The notes beneath the pieces were generated by a model. That model ran no database searches. It saw only the letters and a program-made list of their open reading frames with translations, and was not told the origin of the DNA. The translations under genes and the position numbers were made by a program. A stretch of 64,000 bases of DNA. It comes from an uncultured Pelagibacteraceae bacterium. Its GTDB lineage: Bacteria; Pseudomonadota; Alphaproteobacteria; Pelagibacterales; Pelagibacteraceae. Location of the stretch: assembly GCA_902532595.1 (NCBI GenBank), contig CACAIN010000002.1:1-64000 (forward strand), written 5' to 3'. Positions 41,628 through 52,253 of this stretch are shown here, piece by piece (within the stretch, counting starts at the first letter, position 1; each line of letters opens with the position of its first letter).

Positions 41628-41645
41628 CAAATTTGCTATTCAACT

Positions 41646-41879
41646 TTATGTTTTTCTAGGATCTTTGATTTTTTTTAATTTCTCTGAAATTCCAGTTATT
41701 TTTAAAGTTATGTAAATTATGTAGAATATACTGAATCCCAAAAACATTGTAGAGAATATGGTGAAAATTGCAGTTAAAATTTTTTCTTCAAACCAGTTTT
41801 CTACTCCAGAATTAGATTGATATAAAATATTCCAAAAAAGGACAAATGCTATTTCGTAAATAATTATTAGTTTATACAT
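41646..41879 (-). CDS. Hypothetical two-TM protein
   Basis: 77-aa ORF with two hydrophobic segments, fits between folD and the SDR gene. Confidence 0.5.
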   Translation of the reverse strand: MYKLIIIYEIAFVLFWNILYQSNSGVENWFEEKILTAIFTIFSTMFLGFSIFYIIYITLKITGISEKLKKIKDPRKT

Positions 41880-41880
41880 C

Positions 41881-42606
41881 TCATCCTATGTTAGACCTTC
41901 CACCATCAACTCCAATTATTTGACCCGTTATCCAAGAACTCTCACTAGATAATAAAAATTTTGCTAATGCTGCGGAGTCTAATCCTTCACCAATTCTTTT
42001 AAGTGGATGTTGCTTAGCAATAGCTTCAGATATTTTTGGATTTTTTAGCATTTTATTTGCCATTTTCGAAGTACTCAAACTTGGCGCGATGCAATTTACT
42101 CTCACGTTAGGAGCTAATTCGGAAGCTAATGAAACAGTAAGACCTTCTAAAGAAGCTTTTACAGGAGATATAATGCTATGATTTGCAAAGCCTTGTTTCA
42201 CTGCTACAGTAGAAAATAGGACGATAGAGGATTTGTTTCTTTTTAAGTTTTCCTGAAATTTTTTAATTATATCTACGATTGGGAAGAAATTGAGCTCAAA
42301 ACTTTTTAAGTAATCTTTTTTAGTTATTAAATTTATAGGTTTTAAATCAATAGATCCTACACAATATGCTATCCCGTTAATCTCAACATCTTTCACATCT
42401 TTTTCAATTTTTTCTAAAAAATCTGATTGCAATACATCTGCAACAGTATAATTAAATCCTGTTTGATCACTTAATTTAGAAACCTCCTCTGCATTTTTTC
42501 CAACAAGATGTGCTTCGTTAGCCAAACGATCATCATCCTTTATCAATTTTACTAATGAGCTTCCGACCGCTCCTGTTGCTCCAATAATTAAGAACTTTTT
42601 ACTCAT
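41881..42606 (-). CDS. SDR-family oxidoreductase
   Basis: IIGATGAVGSSLVKLI; VKASLEGLTVSLASELAPNVRVNCIAPSLS. Confidence 0.9.
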   Translation of the reverse strand: MSKKFLIIGATGAVGSSLVKLIKDDDRLANEAHLVGKNAEEVSKLSDQTGFNYTVADVLQSDFLEKIEKDVKDVEINGIAYCVGSIDLKPINLITKKDYLKSFELNFFPIVDIIKKFQENLKRNKSSIVLFSTVAVKQGFANHSIISPVKASLEGLTVSLASELAPNVRVNCIAPSLSTSKMANKMLKNPKISEAIAKQHPLKRIGEGLDSAALAKFLLSSESSWITGQIIGVDGGRSNIG

Positions 42607-42621
42607 AAGTATTTAAATTGT

Positions 42622-43008
42622 TTAAAGATCGTTTCTTTTTTTTTGATCTAAGTTAAGGTATTTACTATTTCGAAATCTAATCACAACAGTAGATAAAGCT
42701 ACTATTAAGATAGCTAAAGATATGTATAGCAATGTTGATGGGTCGTCATTTTTATCCTGCAAAATTATATATCTGGCTAAAGCTGTGATTGCTATTACCA
42801 AAGGATAAGAAATTCTTACTGATCTTGTTTCCCAGTAAGATCTAACTAGACCAATTACCTCAATGTAAATGAACAATAGCAATAAATCTGCTAAACTAAC
42901 TTTTCGATTTAAATACATTTCTTGTATTTCCAAAAAAAAAGCAAGCACTGTTGCTACGAGAACTATTAAAACTGCTACTAACTGTATATTTCTAATCGTT
43001 GTGTTCAT
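42622..43008 (-). CDS. PsiE-family membrane protein
   Basis: LLLLFIYIEVIGLVRSYWETRSVRISYPLVIAITALARYII. Confidence 0.8.
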   Translation of the reverse strand: MNTTIRNIQLVAVLIVLVATVLAFFLEIQEMYLNRKVSLADLLLLFIYIEVIGLVRSYWETRSVRISYPLVIAITALARYIILQDKNDDPSTLLYISLAILIVALSTVVIRFRNSKYLNLDQKKRNDL

Positions 43009-43029
43009 TGTAGATTTATCTTTTATACT

Positions 43030-44211
43030 TTATAATTTATTCAATTTTTTTGAGTGGTACTTAATAAAGTTTTCAACTTTCTTTTTGTTAAAAGATTTAT
43101 TTTCTTCAAAAGAAACTTTTTTCATCGAATATGCTTTATTATTAGTCTTTCTTGAAAGAAGTATCACATTTCCCTTAAAAATCTTTAGGACAACTTGTCC
43201 TACGACCAGATTTCTTTTTTTATCTATGATTTTTTGTAGCTTTACCCTTTTTTTTGAGAACCAATATCCGTTGTAAACTAGTTCAGCATAAACAGGCATT
43301 ATTCTTTCTTTTTCGTGCATAGTTTCTTTATCTAGTGTTACTGACTCAATCGCTCTATGAGCAACATATAAAACAGTTCCGCCAGGTGTTTCATAAACAC
43401 CTCTTGATTTTATTCCAATAAATCTATTTTCAACTAAATCAACTCTACCAACCCCATTATTTCCTGCTATCAAGTTTAATTTTTGTAAAAGTTTTTCTGG
43501 ACTAAGTTTTTTTCCATTGATTGAAATTGGATCTCCATTTTTAAATCCAATTTTTATAATCGAAGCTTTATTAGGAGTTTTATCTAATGCTTTTGTTCTT
43601 TGAAAAATAAACTCTGGAGCTGAATTATTAGGATTTTCTAAAATTTTTCCTTCAGTTGAAGTGTGAAAAATATTATCATCTACAGAAAAAGGCGGTTCAC
43701 CTTTTTTATCCTTAGGAATAGGTATTTTATTTTTCTTTGCATATTTAATTAAATCAGTTCTTGATTTTAATTTCCAGATTCTCCAAGGAGCAATAACTTT
43801 TATTTTTGGTCCAAAATAATAATAACCAAGCTCAAATCTAACCTGATCATTTCCTTTTCCAGTCGAGCCATGAGATACAGCAAAAGCTTTAAATTTTTTT
43901 GCAATAGCTATTTGTCTTTTTGCTATTAATGGTCTAGCTATAGATGTTCCCATTAGATAGGTGCCTTCATAAATTGCATGTGCTCTAATCATTGGAAAAA
44001 TATAATCTTTTACAAATGTATTTTTTAAATTTTCTATAATAATTTTTTTGACACCTAATCTTTTTGCATTTCTAATGATCTTTTTCTTATCCATTTTTTG
44101 ACCAATATCTGAAGTGTAAGCAATAACTTCAGCCTTATAGTTTTCTTGAAGCCATTTTAGAATTATTGAAGTATCAAGCCCACCAGAGTAGGCTAAAACA
44201 ATTTTTTTCAT
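43030..44211 (-). CDS. argG: Argininosuccinate synthase
   Basis: KIVLAYSGGLDTSIILKWL; HGSTGKGNDQVRFEL. Confidence 0.98.
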   Translation of the reverse strand: MKKIVLAYSGGLDTSIILKWLQENYKAEVIAYTSDIGQKMDKKKIIRNAKRLGVKKIIIENLKNTFVKDYIFPMIRAHAIYEGTYLMGTSIARPLIAKRQIAIAKKFKAFAVSHGSTGKGNDQVRFELGYYYFGPKIKVIAPWRIWKLKSRTDLIKYAKKNKIPIPKDKKGEPPFSVDDNIFHTSTEGKILENPNNSAPEFIFQRTKALDKTPNKASIIKIGFKNGDPISINGKKLSPEKLLQKLNLIAGNNGVGRVDLVENRFIGIKSRGVYETPGGTVLYVAHRAIESVTLDKETMHEKERIMPVYAELVYNGYWFSKKRVKLQKIIDKKRNLVVGQVVLKIFKGNVILLSRKTNNKAYSMKKVSFEENKSFNKKKVENFIKYHSKKLNKL

Positions 44212-44712
44212 TTAACTGCAGGTTTTTTTTGCGGTATTGTATGCTTTAGTAAATCCCATCATAGAATAATGATCAGTAGTTTCAGCGCCATTAGCTGTTC
44301 TTGCTTTAATAATTAGATTAGTTGCTCTTTTCATTAATTTTATAAAATTTCTTTCTTCCTGATCATCAAGAAGCCAAGCAAAATTTTTCTGTGAAAAAAA
44401 AGAATATCTTTTTTTACCTGAACTAGCAGTAACGGTTGATGATTTATAATTATGTCCACTTGTTAAACTGACTTCATCTTTGATGTTTTCAGAAGGTCTG
44501 AAAGTAACAAATAATTTTGATTTTTCCCTTTTAATTGAAGCTGGAGCTCTTTTCGTTGGTACAGTTTGTGCAAAGCATATTTTTCCCTTATCAGTTTCAG
44601 CTATAAAACTTTCCCAATTTTTGTATTTACCAGTTGATCTTGGAGTATTAGCTGTTGCACTAAAAGTGAATAAAGTAAGCAAAACTAAAATAAAAAATTT
44701 TTTTAATAACAT
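44212..44712 (-). CDS. IalB-family (invasion-associated locus B-like) exported protein
   Basis: Signal peptide; W..F.AETDKGKICFAQTVPTK; C-terminal Cys. Confidence 0.75.
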   Translation of the reverse strand: MLLKKFFILVLLTLFTFSATANTPRSTGKYKNWESFIAETDKGKICFAQTVPTKRAPASIKREKSKLFVTFRPSENIKDEVSLTSGHNYKSSTVTASSGKKRYSFFSQKNFAWLLDDQEERNFIKLMKRATNLIIKARTANGAETTDHYSMMGFTKAYNTAKKTCS

Positions 44713-44756
44713 AAATTTATTTTTATACTAAAAAAAAGCTATTTCAATGGTTTGAA

Positions 44757-45794
44757 TTAAGGAGCAGGGTTTGGATTGTTATTATGTATAATATTGATCT
44801 TTTCTAATACTTCTTCCGTTAATTTAATATTGATACTTTCAATATTTTCTTTCAGTTGGTCCATTGTAGTAGCTCCGATAATATTGCTTGTTACAAAAGG
44901 CCTAGAATTAACAAAAGCTTGGGCAAGCTGAACCATTGTAATATTGTTTTCTGTAGCTAGTTTATAGTATTCATCATATGCTTTCATCGCTATAGGATTA
45001 ATCATTCTTTCCCAGCCTTTAAATAAAGTTATCCTTGCATTTTTTGGCATTTGACCACCCCTATATTTTCCAGATAAAGCTCCAGACGCCAAAGGATAAT
45101 AAACTAGTAAACCACATTTTTCTCTTATAGAAATTTCTGACATGCCTATTTCATACGTTCTATTTACTAAGCTATAAGGATTTTGTACTGACATCATTCT
45201 AGGTAAGTTTTTATTTTTAGATATTTCTAAATATTTTGATAGACCATAAGGAGTTTCATTTGATAATCCTATATATCTAATTTTTCCACTTTTAATAAAT
45301 TTTTCTAATGATTGTAAAATATTCTCAAAATTGTTCCATTCTCTTTCATTTTTATTGATTGAATATTCTCGTCTACCAAAAGTATTTGTTGATCTTTCAG
45401 GCCAATGTAATTGATATAAATCTATATAATCAGTTTTTAATCTTTTAAGACTTCCATCAATCGCCTCTCCTAAATTTTTTTCATTAAAATTATTCCCGCC
45501 TCCTCTTATCCAATCGCAACCAGGGCCAGCTACTTTAGAGGCTAATATAACTTTCTTTCTATTTTTTCTTTTTTCAAACCAATTTCCAATCATTACCTCT
45601 GTTTTTCCATATGACTCAGCCGTTGGAGGAACTGAGTAGATTTCAGCTGTGTCAAAAAAATTGACACCTTGATCAATGGAATAATCCATTTGTTCAAAAG
45701 CATCTTTTTCAGAATTTTGAGTTCCCCAAGTCATGGTTCCAAGACAAATCGAACTAACGCTAAGATCTGTATTGCCTAATTTTTTGAATTTCAT
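44757..45794 (-). CDS. Aldo/keto reductase
   Basis: LGNTDLSVSSICLGTMTWG; VNFFDTAEIYS; YIDLYQLHWP. Confidence 0.95.
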   Translation of the reverse strand: MKFKKLGNTDLSVSSICLGTMTWGTQNSEKDAFEQMDYSIDQGVNFFDTAEIYSVPPTAESYGKTEVMIGNWFEKRKNRKKVILASKVAGPGCDWIRGGGNNFNEKNLGEAIDGSLKRLKTDYIDLYQLHWPERSTNTFGRREYSINKNEREWNNFENILQSLEKFIKSGKIRYIGLSNETPYGLSKYLEISKNKNLPRMMSVQNPYSLVNRTYEIGMSEISIREKCGLLVYYPLASGALSGKYRGGQMPKNARITLFKGWERMINPIAMKAYDEYYKLATENNITMVQLAQAFVNSRPFVTSNIIGATTMDQLKENIESINIKLTEEVLEKINIIHNNNPNPAP

Positions 45795-45870
45795 AAAATG
45801 TAATATTAAAGGTTTTTTTAAAGCAATTATTGGCTATTGAAAAGTTAATAAAAATTCATATATTGGTCTT

Positions 45871-46620
45871 ATGGAATTTAATAAACAATCAAGTTCAGTA
45901 AGATCTACAGCTTCTGAAGCTATAATTGATCAAGGCTTAAGAGCCTACATGTTAAAAGTTTATAATTACATGGCTTCTGGTGTATTACTAACTGGATTCA
46001 TTGCACTAGCATTTTTTAAAATGGCAGTAGTTTCAGACGGAAGTCAGATCATAGGATTAACAAATTTTGGAAACACAATTTATGCTTCCGGCTTAAAATG
46101 GGTGATTATGTTAGCTCCGTTAGCTGTAGTTTTTTATATGAGTTTTGGAATTGCTAAAATGTCTGCAGCAAAAGCTCAGACAACTTTTTGGGTTTTTGCC
46201 GCTTTAATGGGAGCTTCTCTTTCATCAATATTCTTGATTTATACTGGAGCAAGCATAACTAGAGTTTTCTTTATTACTGCAGGAACATTTGGAGCAATGA
46301 GTATTTATGGCTACACAACTAAAAAAGATTTAACAAAACTAGGTTCTTTTTTGATGATGGGTCTTTTCGGAATAATCATTGCATCAATCGTTAATATTTT
46401 TATGAAATCTTCTATGATGTATTTTGTGATTTCAATCATCGGAGTTTTAGTATTTGTTGGACTAACCGCTTACGATACTCAAAAAATTAAAAATATGTAC
46501 TTAGTAAGTGATAGCGGTGAGTTAATGGGTAAAAAAGCAGTTATGGGCGCTTTAACGTTGTATTTAGATTTCATTAATTTATTTATTATGCTTTTAAGAC
46601 TTTTTGGTCAAAGAAGATAA
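45871..46620 (+). CDS. Bax inhibitor-1/YccA family protein
   Basis: Seven hydrophobic segments; LTAYDTQKIKNMY; LYLDFINLFIMLLRLFG. Confidence 0.93.
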   Translation: MEFNKQSSSVRSTASEAIIDQGLRAYMLKVYNYMASGVLLTGFIALAFFKMAVVSDGSQIIGLTNFGNTIYASGLKWVIMLAPLAVVFYMSFGIAKMSAAKAQTTFWVFAALMGASLSSIFLIYTGASITRVFFITAGTFGAMSIYGYTTKKDLTKLGSFLMMGLFGIIIASIVNIFMKSSMMYFVISIIGVLVFVGLTAYDTQKIKNMYLVSDSGELMGKKAVMGALTLYLDFINLFIMLLRLFGQRR

Positions 46621-46965
46621 TTATTTAATCAATTTTAAATTATTCCAGCTAGTTTTATTAATCAGTTTATCTAAATTTTCTGATTTTTTAAGAATAGTGC
46701 CGTTCTTATCTTTTATTAAGAATTTTTCATTATAATAATTTGGTTTAAGATTTTTTAATATTCTTAAAACTGGTTGGTCAGATGCTCTTTGATAGACATC
46801 AAATGATATTTCTCTGGATCCTGAAGAAAATGAATAATCTCTCCAAGTTCCATTAGAGACCATTTTTGCGTATAAATCTAAGATACATTGAAGCTCTCTT
46901 TTTATAAAAAATTTTTCTTTTTCTTTTTTAGCATCATTATTAATAATTAATTTTATATTGCTCAT
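46621..46965 (-). CDS. DUF2794-like protein
   Basis: FIKRELQCILDLYAKMVSNGTWRDYSFSSGSREISFDVYQRASDQP. Confidence 0.75.
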   Translation of the reverse strand: MSNIKLIINNDAKKEKEKFFIKRELQCILDLYAKMVSNGTWRDYSFSSGSREISFDVYQRASDQPVLRILKNLKPNYYNEKFLIKDKNGTILKKSENLDKLINKTSWNNLKLIK

Positions 46966-47507
46966 ATTTTGTGTTTATTTATCATTGGGACTTGTAGAGC
47001 AGTAAATATAAAGGTTAAAGGTAATATACCCCAAACTTTAAAATTTACCCATGTAGTTTCTGGTTGAGTTCTCCAAACTAACTCATTTAAGATTGCTAAA
47101 AATATAAAAAAGTAAGCCCATCTATCATTTAATTTATTCCACCCTAATTCATCTAACTGAAATGCAGTCTTAAAAAAAAATTTAAGAAAATTTTTATTAA
47201 AAAATGTCTTTCCAATAATTAATGTTAATGCAAAAATAACATTAATTATTGTTGGCTTCATATACAAAAAAACTGGATTATTAAAATATAATGTTAATCC
47301 CCCAAACAAAGAGATAACTATACCTCCAATAAGTGGAATATAAGGTATTTTTTTTTCTAAAAAATAAATTACTCCTACTGCAATAATTGTTGAAATAATT
47401 AGTGGCGGGATTGCAACACTAAGATTATTTCCACTTTTGTAATAGATTGTAAAGAAAATTAATAAAGGGCCAAAATCAGCAATAAATTTTATAAATGACT
47501 TATTCAC
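46962..47507 (-). CDS. Inner-membrane septation protein A (YciB/IspZ family)
   Basis: DFGPLLIFFTIYYKSG; LNDRWAYFFIFLAILNELVWR. Confidence 0.92.
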   Translation of the reverse strand: MNKSFIKFIADFGPLLIFFTIYYKSGNNLSVAIPPLIISTIIAVGVIYFLEKKIPYIPLIGGIVISLFGGLTLYFNNPVFLYMKPTIINVIFALTLIIGKTFFNKNFLKFFFKTAFQLDELGWNKLNDRWAYFFIFLAILNELVWRTQPETTWVNFKVWGILPLTFIFTALQVPMINKHKI

Positions 47508-47583
47508 ATTAAATGCTTAGCATAAAATAAATTTTTAATAAATTAGATATTGATTTTAATAAAAAAATTATTAACTATTAGAT

Positions 47584-47907
47584 ATGGCGTCTAGTAATAA
47601 TGCTAAATTTTCAATTGGAGAAGTCGTTAAGCACAGGCACTTTGATTTTAGAGGTGTTATATACGATGTGGATTTTGAATTTAATAATTCAGAAGAATGG
47701 TATCAGTCTATCCCTAGAGAAGTCAGACCAAGAAAAGATCAGCCGTTTTATCACTTATTAGCCGAAAGCAATGATGTTACATATGAAGCTTATGTATCAG
47801 AGCAGAATCTATTGTTAGATAAATCTGGGGAACCGGTTAAGCATCCTTTGATAGAGGAGATATTTTCTGGAAAAAAAGGATGTGGCTATTTTAAGCTTTC
47901 TAATTAG
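47584..47907 (+). CDS. hspQ: Heat shock protein HspQ
   Basis: FSIGEVVKHRHFDFRGVIYDVDFEF; YHLLAESNDVTYEAYVSEQNL. Confidence 0.93.
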   Translation: MASSNNAKFSIGEVVKHRHFDFRGVIYDVDFEFNNSEEWYQSIPREVRPRKDQPFYHLLAESNDVTYEAYVSEQNLLLDKSGEPVKHPLIEEIFSGKKGCGYFKLSN

Positions 47908-47947
47908 TAAAATTCATCACTGCCTCAAATTTACCATCATTAATTCA

Positions 47948-48054
47948 AATCTATGTCATAGATTCATATTAAGTTTTGAGTGTTCTTGCCTAATTGGGAA
48001 TTAACTCATACTTCTTTACTCCCTCTCAATTCTCAATTAGGCTCATATACGCTC
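47948..48054 (+). ncRNA. Candidate structured RNA or leader upstream of ccmC
   Basis: 15-bp stem 47988-48002/48028-48042 (one G-U), extended by GAGTG/CGCTC (47978-47982/48050-48054), plus upstream hairpin AATCTAT-gtc-ATAGATT (47948-47964). Confidence 0.45.
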
Positions 48055-48089
48055 TTCACAAAAAAATAATATTATAGTAGTCAGAAGAT

Positions 48090-48797
48090 ATGTTAGATTT
48101 AATAAATCCAAGTAGAATTTTTAATTTGATAGAAAAATTAATTAATTTTATTAATTCAATTTTTTTTGTTCTTTTAATTATTGCATTAACATTTGCTTTA
48201 GTACTATCACCACCAGATTATTTACAAGGTGATAGCGTAAGAATAATGTATGTTCATGTACCATCCGCATGGATAGGCTTGGCTTCATTCACAGCAATAG
48301 CTTTATTGTCGATATTAAGTTTTGTCTTTAAGATAAAAAATTTAAACTTGATTACAAAAAGTATTGCTCCCATAGGACTATTGTTTACTTGTATAGCAAT
48401 AATTACTGGATCATTATGGGGACAACCAACTTGGGGTACTTGGTGGGCGTGGGATGCAAGAATAACTTCAATGTTAATACTTTCAATTTTTTATATTTTA
48501 TTTATTCTTACACATAAGTTAATTGAAAAAGAGGATAAAGCTAATAAAGTTTCAAACATCATTGCGATTATTGGATTAATAAATATACCTGTTATTAGAT
48601 ATTCTGTTGATTGGTGGAATACTCTTCATCAACCATCAAGTATTAAACTAGACGGGACTAGCTCTATACACCCTTCTATGTTATTGCCATTAATGTTGAT
48701 GTTGTTAGTTTTATTATTATATTGTGCGTTAATTTTGCTAATGAAATATAAGACAGAAATCATTAGAATAAAGAAAAAAAACATTAAAAGAATATGA
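48090..48797 (+). CDS. ccmC: Heme exporter protein CcmC
   Basis: MYVHVPSAWIGL; GSLWGQPTWGTWWAWDARITSMLIL. Confidence 0.97.
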   Translation: MLDLINPSRIFNLIEKLINFINSIFFVLLIIALTFALVLSPPDYLQGDSVRIMYVHVPSAWIGLASFTAIALLSILSFVFKIKNLNLITKSIAPIGLLFTCIAIITGSLWGQPTWGTWWAWDARITSMLILSIFYILFILTHKLIEKEDKANKVSNIIAIIGLINIPVIRYSVDWWNTLHQPSSIKLDGTSSIHPSMLLPLMLMLLVLLLYCALILLMKYKTEIIRIKKKNIKRI

Positions 48798-49027
48798 TCC
48801 AGAATTTCATTTCAATGAACGGTTATGGTTTTTTTGTATGGTTATCCTTTGCTATTACTTTTTTAGCTTGTGGAATAGTTTATTACAAAACTTATAAAAC
48901 TTTAAAAAAATACGAAAAAGATTTTGCAAAAGAGTTAGACCAACTTTCAGAGGCAGAAAGAAAATTAGTTTTAGAAAAATCTAAAGTTGCTTCTCAGTTT
49001 TTAGCTTCGTACAACAAATCGATCTAA
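48794..49027 (+). CDS. ccmD: Heme exporter protein CcmD-like
   Basis: Single-TM small protein, MNGYGFFVWLSFAITFLA; between ccmC and ccmE. Confidence 0.8.
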   Translation: MIQNFISMNGYGFFVWLSFAITFLACGIVYYKTYKTLKKYEKDFAKELDQLSEAERKLVLEKSKVASQFLASYNKSI

Positions 49028-49036
49028 AGCATTTTA

Positions 49037-49465
49037 ATGCTTACAAAAAAAGTTAAAAAGAGAGTATCTTTTTTAAGTTTACTACTTATTTTTTTAGTTA
49101 TTGCAGTTTTTTTTATTTTAAAATCTTTAACCAGCAATATTCTTTATTTTAAATCTCCCACAGATATTCAACTGAGCCAGGATGTTATTTCTAAGAAAAA
49201 AATTAGAGTTGGTGGGATGGTAAAAAAAAATTCTATTAAAATTAATAATCAAGAAATTAAATTTGTAATTACTGATTTCAAAAATGAGATATACGTGAGT
49301 TATAGTGGTACAGTACCCAATTTATTTTCTGAAGGTAAAGGAGTTGTGGCTGAAGGAAAGTTAAAAGATAAAAATTTTTTTGTTGCAGATAGAATATTAG
49401 CCAAGCATGATGAAAACTATATGCCACCTGAATTAAAAGATTTAATGAAGACAAATGTTAAGTAA
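49037..49465 (+). CDS. ccmE: Cytochrome c maturation protein CcmE
   Basis: [38 protein letters not shown]. Confidence 0.95.
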   Translation: MLTKKVKKRVSFLSLLLIFLVIAVFFILKSLTSNILYFKSPTDIQLSQDVISKKKIRVGGMVKKNSIKINNQEIKFVITDFKNEIYVSYSGTVPNLFSEGKGVVAEGKLKDKNFFVADRILAKHDENYMPPELKDLMKTNVK

Positions 49466-51338
49466 TATAGGAAATTCTTTACTATCTTTAAATATACTAA
49501 TAGGAATATTTATAATTTATTTTTCATTTCAAAATTTAACCAATAGCACAGTTTTAATAGGTAAAAAAATTTACTATCTTTGTTTATTTCAAAGTACATT
49601 TATAATAATTTGTTTCTTAACTTTAGTGACTGCTTTTATTGTTTCTGATTTTTCAATAATAAACGTTTATCAAAATTCTCATTCTTTAAAGCCGTTCCTT
49701 TATAAGATTTCTGGAACCTGGGGCAACCATGAAGGTAGTTTATTATTATGGGTTATTATTTTAACAATTTTTTCTTTCTTTTTTCTTTTGTATAATAAAC
49801 ATCATCCAAAAAATTATAGGATTTATAGTTTAATTATACAAAATATTTTAATACTAGGTTTTTTATTTTTTCTTTTCTTTAATTCAAATCCATTTAGTAT
49901 AGTTTCTCCGATACCGAAAGAAGGTTTAGGTTTAAATCCTATTTTACAAGATCCTGCTTTAGCTATTCATCCGCCATTACTTTATGTTGGCTTCGTAGGT
50001 TCATCGATTTATTTTTCTGCAGCTATAGCTTCTTTATTAACTAATTATTCGGGTAAATTATTTGCTCAATCAATTAAAAATTGGGTTTTAATTTCATGGT
50101 CTTTTCAAACTCTTGGAATTTTAGCTGGATCTATCTGGGCTTACTATGAATTAGGTTGGGGAGGTTTTTGGTTTTGGGATCCTGTTGAAAATGCATCTCT
50201 TTTACCTTGGTTTGCAATGTCAGCTTTATTGCATTCATTAATTGTATTGGAGAAAAGAAATTTACTTTATTTTTGGGTTATCACACTCTGTCTTTTAACT
50301 TTTATTTTAAGTGTTACAGGAACTTTTTTGGTTAGGTCAGGAATTTTAAATTCAGTACATACTTTTGCTAGTGATCCCTCTCGAGGCCTTTATATATTAA
50401 TATTTTTGAGTTTAATGATTTTTGCCTCCGTTTTACTTTTCTTTAATAAATTTAAAAATAATAAATATAATTTAAATTCTAACAGCAAAGAGACTTTTAT
50501 CTTAATCAACAATTGGTTTATGATTTTTTATCTAATTACAGTATTATTAGGTACAGTCTATCCAATTTTTACTGAAGTTTTAACGGATCATAAAGTTTCA
50601 GTAGGGCCACCTTTTTACAATACGGTAATCATACCTATTGTTGTACTATTTTTATTTTTTATGTCAGTGGGTCCAAGGATTCAGTGGATTAAAAATAAAT
50701 CTTATAATTTAAATCTATTATTTAAAATTCTAATAGCATCAATTTTTATTAACTTATCTATTATTTATTTATTTAAAAGCTATAGTTTGATATCCAATTT
50801 TATAATAATTTCTGCTCTTTTCCTTGTAATCGCTTCTCTGATAGATTTATATAAATCTTTAAAACAAAACATTGAATTTCCTAGAATAATATCTCATCTT
50901 GCTTTTGGATTTTTGATATTATTTATAGGACTTAATTATAACTTTTCTTTAGAACAAGATTTTAATTTAAAGCTTGGTGAGAAAAAAAATTTTGAAAATT
51001 ATTCTATAGAGTTTAAAGATCTCAAGTTAGAAGATTTTAAAAATTATAAAGCCGTTATTGGAGAATTTAAATTAAATAACCAAGAAGAAAATTTAAATCA
51101 GTCTCTTTTCCCCGAAATAAGGATTTATGAAAACCCAAGCACAATAACTTATGAAGCTTCTATAAGATCTGGGTTATTAAAAGATTATTATATAACGATG
51201 AGTAATATTGATAGATCAGATTATTATAATATAAAATTTCAAAAAAAACCTTTTATGATATGGATTTGGATATCTGTAATTTTTATTTCATTAGGTGGTT
51301 TTTTAAGGTTGTTTAAAAATGCAAAAAAATATTATTAA
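49455..51338 (+). CDS. ccmF: Cytochrome c-type biogenesis protein CcmF
   Basis: [35 protein letters not shown]. Confidence 0.97.
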   Translation: MLSNIGNSLLSLNILIGIFIIYFSFQNLTNSTVLIGKKIYYLCLFQSTFIIICFLTLVTAFIVSDFSIINVYQNSHSLKPFLYKISGTWGNHEGSLLLWVIILTIFSFFFLLYNKHHPKNYRIYSLIIQNILILGFLFFLFFNSNPFSIVSPIPKEGLGLNPILQDPALAIHPPLLYVGFVGSSIYFSAAIASLLTNYSGKLFAQSIKNWVLISWSFQTLGILAGSIWAYYELGWGGFWFWDPVENASLLPWFAMSALLHSLIVLEKRNLLYFWVITLCLLTFILSVTGTFLVRSGILNSVHTFASDPSRGLYILIFLSLMIFASVLLFFNKFKNNKYNLNSNSKETFILINNWFMIFYLITVLLGTVYPIFTEVLTDHKVSVGPPFYNTVIIPIVVLFLFFMSVGPRIQWIKNKSYNLNLLFKILIASIFINLSIIYLFKSYSLISNFIIISALFLVIASLIDLYKSLKQNIEFPRIISHLAFGFLILFIGLNYNFSLEQDFNLKLGEKKNFENYSIEFKDLKLEDFKNYKAVIGEFKLNNQEENLNQSLFPEIRIYENPSTITYEASIRSGLLKDYYITMSNIDRSDYYNIKFQKKPFMIWIWISVIFISLGGFLRLFKNAKKYY

Positions 51339-51840
51339 ATTATTTATAGTTTTATTAATTATATTTATTATCGGGGTATTTTTTATTGGTTTAAATAAAA
51401 ATTCAATCTATGACACAAAAGATTTAGTTGGTCAGAAAATAACAAAAATACAACTAGATCATTTAACCGACAAAAGAATAATTACTGACGACGATTTAAA
51501 AAAAAATGATTTTACCTTAATTAATTTTTGGGCATCCTGGTGTGCACCTTGTCGAGACGAACATCCAATTTTGCTTAAATTGAGTAATGAGGAAAATCTC
51601 AAATTACTAGGAGTAAATTTTAAAGATAAAAAGAATAATGCTATAGAATTTCTAAACAAACTCGGTGATCCTTATGATGATTTAACAAAAGATGAGTTTG
51701 GTAAGCATTCAATAAATTTTGGAATTTATGGAATTCCGGAGAGTGTTTTGATTGATAAAGACTTAATAATTATAAAAAAATTTATCGGACCTATTTCTAA
51801 AAACGATTATGATTATATTAAGAATATTGTAAGAAAATAA
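51319..51840 (+). CDS. ccmG: Thiol:disulfide interchange protein CcmG/DsbE
   Basis: NFWASWCAPCRDEHPIL thioredoxin motif; IYGIPESVLID. Confidence 0.95.
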   Translation: MQKNIIKLFIVLLIIFIIGVFFIGLNKNSIYDTKDLVGQKITKIQLDHLTDKRIITDDDLKKNDFTLINFWASWCAPCRDEHPILLKLSNEENLKLLGVNFKDKKNNAIEFLNKLGDPYDDLTKDEFGKHSINFGIYGIPESVLIDKDLIIIKKFIGPISKNDYDYIKNIVRK

Positions 51841-52205
51841 TGAGAATAAAAATAATAGCTTTTTTTATTATATTAAATTTTAATATTGTTAATGCTGAAA
51901 CTTTTTCAGCAGACTCAAATAAGATTTTTAAAAATTTACGTTGTTTAATTTGTCAAGGACAATCAGTAGCTGACTCAAACTCAGAATTTGCCCAAACAAT
52001 TAAATTAGTAGTTAGAGATCAAATTAATAATGGTAAATCAGAAAAAGAAATATATAATTTTTTGATTGAGAAATATGGTGAATGGATCGTTTATAATCCC
52101 CCGATTAATAAAACCAACTTTCTTTTATGGTCATTACCATATATAATATTTTTAATAGGTGGTTTTATAATCTTTTCATTTTTTCGAAAAAGTAAGAAGA
52201 ATTAA
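51840..52205 (+). CDS. ccmH: Cytochrome c-type biogenesis protein CcmH
   Basis: LRCLICQGQSVADSNSEFAQ; IYNFLIEKYGEWIVYNPP. Confidence 0.95.
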   Translation: MRIKIIAFFIILNFNIVNAETFSADSNKIFKNLRCLICQGQSVADSNSEFAQTIKLVVRDQINNGKSEKEIYNFLIEKYGEWIVYNPPINKTNFLLWSLPYIIFLIGGFIIFSFFRKSKKN

Positions 52206-52253
52206 AGATAATTGAATGTATACTTTTTCATGTTTAGGTTGTATTTTTTTTAA

